From Arthrobotrys musiformis (taxonomy: Eukaryota > Ascomycota > Orbiliomycetes > Orbiliales > Orbiliaceae), in the NCBI GenBank assembly GCA_036971715.1, contig JAVHJL010000004.1, positions 2,108,001-2,172,000 on the forward strand: 64,000 nt of DNA, written 5' to 3'. Position 1 is the stretch's first letter, and each line of letters begins with the position of its first letter. The position numbers and the translations under genes are program-made. Below are positions 57,779 to 64,000 of the stretch, one piece after another. The notes below the pieces were generated by a model, which was not told the DNA's origin, made no database searches, and was given only the letters and a program-made list of their open reading frames with translations.

Positions 57779-60236
57779 CGCAAGTTTCGAACTCGGTATG
57801 CCCTAGCTATAGCTATGTCATGCTCTATCAAATCAATTCGGGGTTTATATCAAGTCGAGGCGCAAAATCTAAAGTTCCACGCTTTGTCGTGTTGCAACAT
57901 GTGGCTAAGTGTGGATCTCGACGGCTGCGCCACATAAAACACATTGAGATCGCTGGTGTGAAGCTTGAAGCTCGTTCAAGATCCCGTGACCTTTTTAATT
58001 TTAAAAATTTCAGAAAATTTTCAAAGCTGGTAGACACATTAAATAAGTTATCAGATAATTCAATTGATGCGAAAATTGAGCCATTTGGGCGAAAGTTGAA
58101 CTCGGAAGATGAGGTTGATGGGAAGCCATCGCAAGTCAAGCGGGTGGCACAACACAGCAGTGCGTTAGCTTTATATTAGCGTTTTCTTCCAGTATAGTAT
58201 ATCTTCTAGCCGCCCACAATGCAATGCATAGGCCCCAAAATTGAACAAATCGCTACAACTGGGGATTACAGAACTGAGTGGCTAAATTACTCAGTGTGAT
58301 ATGTTGGAATAGGCATTAGTACCAGCCTTGGGTATGTATGATTTCCCTTCGATCAAACTATGGGAGTCTACCGTATATATACCGGTATACCATTCGAATA
58401 TTCGATCCAATTCGCGAACTTCGAAGCTAGATGTGTACCGTATCAGGAAAGGGGGGTTTATTGATGCGGTATCAATACGGTATTGTGACCATAATGCGTA
58501 TTACAACGGTATTGGGAGCAAAAAACGACATATAATTCGGATTACAACGGTATTCAAAAGCACCCTTCTTCTGGCACAGTAGCTATAATACAGAGAACGA
58601 GCCGGGTTTGCTTCGAGATTTCAGGCTTCTGGCCTTGCTGCTCTACTCGCTTCTATGTTTACATGTCCATGCTTAAGTACGAAGTACACGCTCAAAGATA
58701 ACATCAATAAGACAGCATACAACGTTGCAACCTCAATGCTCTTTGCGAGGGGTTAGTAATTAATTCCGCCTCCAATATGCGAACCATCATATGACAGTGT
58801 CATTATGTAGACAAGAACACCGTAGTATCATTCTAGTGTGCATGCCCTCCTCTGTCTTTCCCAACTTGAGGTCAACATTTGATCCAACCGCTTGAGTGGG
58901 TGGGAGTTTACGGCCAGGGGAACCACGGCAGAGAATTTTCCAAAATCCCAATCCGGTGGCACGAGCATAGGCCCACTCCTTCTAGCCCCAACGGATCTTA
59001 TCCAGACGAATGCCAAACCTCGGAGCTCCATGAATCTAGTGCAGGAGGAGCATGCGTATATCTACCACCTCTTGCGATTGCGATTTACTTGTTCGTAAGA
59101 CTGCAAGTAAGCTAGCAAACTACAGGGTGTTCGGCCGATTTCTTCTGCGTCCAGTCCGATGCAGGTAATATAATATCATCCTCAATACGTCGCTCAACAG
59201 CCACAGAGATAATCTCCAATGTACCTCTACAAGCTGTGATACTTTTTGGGCCGGCGATCGCCCCGAAGTAGCCAAACCAACAGGGATTGTTTCCGTTTTA
59301 GCAAGCCCAACGACGATCACTTCCATAACTAGAACTGGCCGTGCAGGGGTGTTTCCAAAAAGGGACGAAAGTTTGACAACAACGCGCCCCAAAGCGGAAT
59401 AACCATGTCTCACATGCGTACTCCCAAGGCCTTGTGAAGTCCCGACTCTTGCTTCGATTGCGGGTTCTGCCTTCTTAGCGCTTCTGAGATTACCGAATGA
59501 TAGATACAACATCGAGAAATATCCAATCAGACCGCTTGGAATCCGAAGCCCGACTGCATGACATAGCAATTAGTCTTCAGAATGGACCCAGGATGCGGGA
59601 AATTTTCGAAATGGTAGAGTACAAACTGCATATTTGCTGGCAGCTAGCCACTCCCCGAACGCAAGGAGGAAGATAGAGTAGGTGGTCTGAGGGAAAATGA
59701 TATTCGAAGGGGGAAGAAGAGGAAAGACCACATGATGAATATTTCTGTGGTTTAGCCAGCTTTCTGAGCAGCTTTTGACGAAAAGGTTGGTATATAATAC
59801 ACTCTGTAACGCCTCCCGTTGTCGTTCCGTTTCGTTTATATAAACGTTTCCAGGAGGTCGGTTTCAGCATCACATCGAATACTTGAAACTCCCCAAAAAT
59901 ACTTCACAGAACCCACATCCATTAAACGCGGCATTCGAGAGGGCTCCGCAGAATCTCAAGAGGGTCCATCTTTTTTTCTCTTTTAAAGTTTTTTTCTTCT
60001 CTTTGGCATATTTCGATTCTAGATTTTTGTGTTTCCCGTCTTGAGATTGATCAGATCTTGGTAACGATATATCGACGCACCTACCAGGGATCCACTCATA
60101 TACAATTCTACACTATATACTCTCAAGATACCCTTGCAAGTCTACGGCCACGTTTCCCAAATCTCAAGAAACAAAAGGAAGGAGAAGAGGACTTCGAATC
60201 CAAGATAATATCGTTACATAAGCGACTCAATTCAGC
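57779..60236. other. 2.5-kb gene-free region
   Basis: Upstream of GatB (-) and of the PRXL2C-like gene (+). It includes repeated GGTATTG/ACCGTAT-type words near 58370-58560 and a T-rich stretch at 59968-60005. A minus-strand ORF at 59120-59569 is preceded by a plausible splice acceptor (GCAG with CTAAT upstream), but its protein is not convincing enough to call. Confidence 0.4.
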
Positions 60237-61126
60237 ATGGCCGTGGCGGGAACATCAAGTGCGGACTCGAAACTTAAATCGGCACCAGCCAAGCCTATGG
60301 TCCAGAGTTCATCGAATGGACTACCACCTTCTCCATCCCAACTACCCTCGCAATCCGAATGGGATAAGGCGTTATCATTGCCAATAGTGGACGGAGATGG
60401 CCAAATACATTCTTTTGGATCTCTCATCCAAACGGATGCCGATATCGATACTGTCCTTGTAATATTCGGTATGTCTCAGCTCCTTCCATCTCAACCCAAG
60501 TGCTGTGCAATGCGCTAACAATGACCGTCGTTCTGGTTAATATAGTCCGCCACTTCTTCTGCGGCCTCTGCAAGAACTACATCGAATCGCTATCGCCCCT
60601 CATAACACCAGAAACCCTTAAATCACAAAGAACACGACTTATAATAATAGGATGCGGCGGCCATGGCATGATCAAACCATATACCGAAGAACTCAAAACA
60701 TCCTTTCCCATATACACTGACCATTCGAGGGCGATATTCAAAGCCTTTGGTATGGGTAGAACATTACAAGGTCCCGCGAAAAAACCGGCTTATGTAAAGA
60801 CTACTGTAGTAGAAATGGGATTGAAGGCCTTCAAGCACGTCATGAAGAGCGCTATGCATGGTGGGGCGTTGTGGGAGGCGGGTGATATGAGTCAAGTTGG
60901 TGGGGAATGGCTCATAAGGAATGGGAAACTTGAATGGGGCCACAGGATGCCGGATACGGCAGGGCATATGAGCGCCGAGGAGATATGGGATGTTGTGAAG
61001 TTTAGAAGTGAGGAACATGGAGAAACGCGGGTTAAGGAAGGGATTGTTAGAGCAGGCACCATGGAAAAGCACGGAGCATTCGAACCTTCGATAGTTGAGG
61101 ATAGCACCCGTTGCGGATGCAGGTGA
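60237..61126 (+). CDS. PRXL2C/AAED1-like thioredoxin-fold protein (AhpC-TSA family)
   Basis: Exons 60237-60468 and 60546-61126 encode 270 residues. The 77-bp intron (phase 1, donor GTATGT, branch GCTAAC) falls in the first core strand, joining VLVIF to VRHFFCGLC. Residues 83-86 are CGLC, the redox-active CxxC at the helix start typical of the PRXL2/AAED1 branch of the peroxiredoxin-like superfamily. The next core segments (RLIIIGCGGHGMIKPYTEEL, FPIYTDHSRAIFKAFGM, WLIRNGKLEWGHRMPDTAGH) fit the fold. Residues 1-55 are a low-complexity Ser/Pro leader without a clear targeting signal. A Cys-Gly-Cys pair sits at the extreme C-terminus. The likely role is thiol redox chemistry in the cytosol, but substrates for this branch are not established. 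Confidence 0.85.
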
Positions 61127-63123
61127 AGTTCGCAGGTCCCTTTTTTTCTGAAACAAGTCCTTCATATTTTGGCGTTATCCTACTCCTTGGTTCGTTTTGT
61201 CATCGGTTGGTTCTCTTGGAGGCTAGTTAAGTGGGTTAGGTATTTTGTTCTCAATTAATTCATTCGCTCGGAGCGGTTTGGGGCCGACATCCGGTATCAT
61301 TCGGTTTTAACACCTATGACACCAATAATTCTATATCCTGTAGGTAGAAATGTTTACCTATATATGATCAACATTGGAAAGGAAGATTATTTGGGACCGT
61401 AGAGTGCATGCGTATGCATCCAAAGGGCCTAACGAGGACTTGTATCGATGTCCGGACTCGAGGATAGGGAACCTAGCCCCCATCCGCGGATCGGTAGCTC
61501 TTATTGAGCAGGGTTTCGGTCCCCACGTGCTCTGCTCGATAGAGTCGTGATACCCATAAACTGATGCCTACCTGCAAGTAATATCAGCCAGTGTTAGTTC
61601 CCATTTCCGTAAAGATTGGAGTGTAGTCTTCCTCAAGCCGGGATGCATTGCGCATGTCAGCCGGTTGATAATCTTGGCAATGGGGTGGTGGTCAAATAAA
61701 CAAAAAAGTACCGCCACGCCGGGTGTCGTAGGGCGTGCTTTGACGAAGCCGATGACCGGCTGCGCAGGTGGCCAGTACCCTGGTATTGGGTCCCACTCGG
61801 TAAAACCCATATGTCTGCCCAAAATCCTCACCTTCAAGGCCTCCAGAGGGCCTCCAGGGCCACCAACACAGACTCGTGTTGCTTCCTTAGGTGCATGCTG
61901 TGTATAGATCTTTCTATTGGATGGTGCTGGCGGTGCTCCAGAAAAAGGCGCTGTTGTTATCGCCTCATGGACCCCCAAAATTTGCAAATGAAGCTATTCG
62001 CATTCATTACATAATATCACCAAATTTGTGATTGGAGTGGCGTTTCCTTCACGCAGAGCTCTGCTAACGTTATAGCTACCTAGCTAAGAGGTAGTATTTC
62101 GTTTGTATAATTTGGGTATTTTGCGTGTTCTCACAGGCATATTTGGGCCCGGGAAAGCTTGTTTGAAGCTAGTATGACTGCTGCTATTGGACCCACTGCC
62201 TTTCCGGCAGCGCCGTCTCAATCCGGGATTGAGCATATAAAGTATTTTGAGTCCCTGAATACTTTTTACAAAAAAAACCTCGACGCACTTCTATCAGCAA
62301 AACTTGTTTTCGATTTCGGTTTTGGGTATTGGGGGGAATGGAATTTACCTTTTTTGCATAATGTTATAGCACGTCTCGACCAATGACACGGAAAGCTGGG
62401 CGGCCAAACAGGAGGTCGGAACAGAGCATGGAGACGCCAAGCCCGCGGAATGGGACCTCTGAAATTATCAAGATGGATCCTTCACTCAATACAGATTGCA
62501 TGGTGGTTACGTCGTACCGTTGTGCGCGGAAGACGCTTAAAGTAGACCGGCCAGCTACTAAAGTTTCATAAAAACTAAAAATACTGGCCGGATATACTTC
62601 TATTGCCCAACCCTTTAATCTTTTTTTAAGACCAGGTTTTCCCATCTTTTTTCTTCGCCCTTTGCTTCCAAAGCTTCTGCTGTGCAACGTTGCGGTCTTA
62701 CTCTACTACGAGTACGAGTGCGGATACTAGCTTTTTGGTACTACTGCGGATTGGAAACTTTGGATCATTCATCAAATCTTTTTCGATTCAATAATTCAGG
62801 CCTTCTCTCTGGTAAGGCCCTAAGGAGCTCAAGGCCATACAGGGGTTCTTGTCCAGGTTCTCTTGAATAGGTACCAACGAAGCGGTGCGATTAATGAAAT
62901 AATGGGGGAATAGGTATCTTCCCAGTTCAAAAGTGAGTATTATCTTTCCCAAAGAAAAACAAACGCCATGATGAATGTTTGATACATCGTAATAAAGAAA
63001 ATAAAAGAAATAAATGGCATCATAAAGCTAATATAGATAGGATGGGTTTGCCAGTTCCATAGACCGTGACGAATCTACCCTCCCATGGAAAGAAACAACT
63101 GCAACAGATTAAATCACAACAAA
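61127..63123. other. 2-kb gene-free region
   Basis: 3' UTRs of the PRXL2C-like gene (+) and the permease gene (-) plus intervening sequence. A minus-strand ORF at 61568-61987 (139 codons) has mixed composition and no recognised domain. It could be a relic of a coding element, but this is unsupported. Confidence 0.4.
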
Positions 63124-64000
63124 CTAGACCAACCAGTACCAGAACTTCTCGATGATGTTCTTGGGGATCTGCTCTGGCCAGTACTCGGCATCGATAGCAG
63201 CCTTTCCAGTGTAGAGATCTACTTCGGCAGGGCTGTGGATCTTTGTGCGCTTGAAGACCTTCCAGAAGAGATAAAGGCCGAAGAAGATTGGGATACCAAT
63301 GTAGGCAATGATGAAGTCCTCGACCTTCCAGTTGCCCTTGGTGAAAACGGCGAAACCGTTGAAGAGAATAATGATCGAGAAGAAGAAAAGGCCAGCCCAT
63401 GCGGTGTAAGGCTGTCCCCAGGAACGGAACGGAAGGGTGGATCGGTCAACGCCTTGTGCCTTGAGGGCAGCAGTGAATCGGATCGAAGCCACGCAAATTA
63501 CAGCCCAGGTGAACAGATTGGCGATGGTAACGATATTGGAGAACCAGTTGAAGACATTGCCAGATCCACTGGAGACGGTCATGAAAGTTAGGAGAGAGAC
63601 AGAGGCAGTGATTGCGACACACCAGACTGGGACACCACGCTTGCTACATTTGAGAAGGAATCGTGGAGCTTGTCCGATCTGTGCCATGGCAAAGAGGTAT
63701 CGGGAACCGGTGTAAAGGAAGGCATTGCCAGATGACGAGGCAGAAGTCAAGATAACCGCGTTGATGATGTGGGGAAGACCTTTGATTCCAGCACGGTCAA
63801 TGGCAATAACCCATGGGGACTGAGCGGCACCGGGAGCACCATCAGCCTGAGCTTGGAGGAGCTTGGAGTCGTTGTATGGGACGAGGACACCGATAGCCAA
63901 TGTTCCGAGGACGTAGAAAAAGAGGATACGCCAGAAGACACGACGGACGGCCTTGGGAATGTTCTTTCGAGGGTTTTCGGCTTCACCAGCGGCGACAGCG
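63124..64000 (-). CDS. Amino-acid permease, AAT/APC family, C-terminal part
   Basis: The stop is at 63124-63126 and the frame runs open to the right edge, so the 5' end is outside; 291 residues are visible. The first visible block, AGEAENPRKNIPKAVRRVFWRI, is the strongly conserved AAT-family loop before membrane segment 7. It is followed by FFYVLGTLAIGVLVPYND and further helices corresponding to segments 7-12. Conserved features include SSGNAFLYTGSRYLFAMAQ, the RGVPVWCVAI turn and FNWFSNIVTIANLFTW. The soluble C-terminal tail contains the typical VDLYTGKAAID and ends with EKFWYWLV. Members are proton-coupled plasma-membrane transporters of amino acids. Substrate range (general or specific) cannot be told from this part. 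No intron is seen here. Confidence 0.93.
   Translation of the reverse strand, partial: AVAAGEAENPRKNIPKAVRRVFWRILFFYVLGTLAIGVLVPYNDSKLLQAQADGAPGAAQSPWVIAIDRAGIKGLPHIINAVILTSASSSGNAFLYTGSRYLFAMAQIGQAPRFLLKCSKRGVPVWCVAITASVSLLTFMTVSSGSGNVFNWFSNIVTIANLFTWAVICVASIRFTAALKAQGVDRSTLPFRSWGQPYTAWAGLFFFSIIILFNGFAVFTKGNWKVEDFIIAYIGIPIFFGLYLFWKVFKRTKIHSPAEVDLYTGKAAIDAEYWPEQIPKNIIEKFWYWLV

Noticed and set aside
57739..58179. Plus-strand ORF of 146 codons overlapping the GatB start
   Set aside because: It is partly antisense to GatB exon 1 and the rest lacks protein-like features.
59120..59569. Minus-strand ORF of 149 codons with an upstream splice-acceptor-like signal
   Set aside because: Some hydrophobic stretches recall fungal membrane proteins, but no start exon or domain could be established.
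61568..61987. Minus-strand ORF of 139 codons
   Set aside because: It is longer than chance would often give in this gap, but the protein matches no family I know, has no clear start context, and the plus strand is also open in part.

Overview
The window is nuclear DNA from a filamentous ascomycete (Pezizomycotina). The evidence is spliced genes with short GT-AG introns (mostly 50-142 bp) carrying CTAAC/CTGAC-like branch sites, plus fungal families: an ApsB/Mto1-type microtubule organiser, a DUF6594 protein, MARVEL-like proteins and an AAT-family amino-acid permease. The moderate GC content, wide AT-rich gaps and small nucleotidyltransferase-like genes would suit a class such as Orbiliomycetes, but that is only an impression. 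No transposon, rRNA, tRNA or CRISPR was recognised. All exon boundaries were worked out by hand from reading frame, splice signals and protein continuity; I checked that phases add up at every junction.

Layout. 1-8 kb: a 5'-truncated Gly-rich repeat protein (+); two small nucleotidyltransferase-type genes placed tail to tail with 24 bp between stop codons; a membrane-anchored histidine-phosphatase-like protein (+); a PEX11 homologue (+). 8-14 kb (-): a nuclear Myb/SANT-like protein and a 1485-residue coiled-coil protein. 14-21 kb: a gene-poor stretch followed by two tandem paralogues (A and B) of an unrecognised family that share both intron positions. 21-27 kb (-): a 1710-residue MTOC protein with a Cnn_1N/CM1 motif and a C-terminal MASC-like segment. 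28-34 kb (+): a proline-rich protein with PB1-like and UBA-like ends, then the splicing/RNA-retention factor SNIP1/Pml1 (FHA). 34-41.6 kb: 7.5 kb with no gene I can support. 41.6-47 kb (+): a DUF6594 protein whose first intron appears to be 1.2 kb. 49-53 kb: two four-helix membrane proteins in convergent orientation. 54-58 kb: a putative spliced membrane protein (+) facing mitochondrial GatB (-). 60-61 kb: a PRXL2C-like thioredoxin-fold protein (+). 63-64 kb: the 3' part of an amino-acid permease (-).

The genes do not form one pathway. Housekeeping functions (mitochondrial Gln-tRNA synthesis, peroxisome division, pre-mRNA retention and splicing, microtubule nucleation, amino-acid uptake) are mixed with lineage-specific genes. 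The most novel-looking items are the tandem paralogues A/B, the tail-to-tail nucleotidyltransferase-type pair, a histidine phosphatase lacking the usual second catalytic motif, and the large gene-free block in front of the DUF6594 gene.
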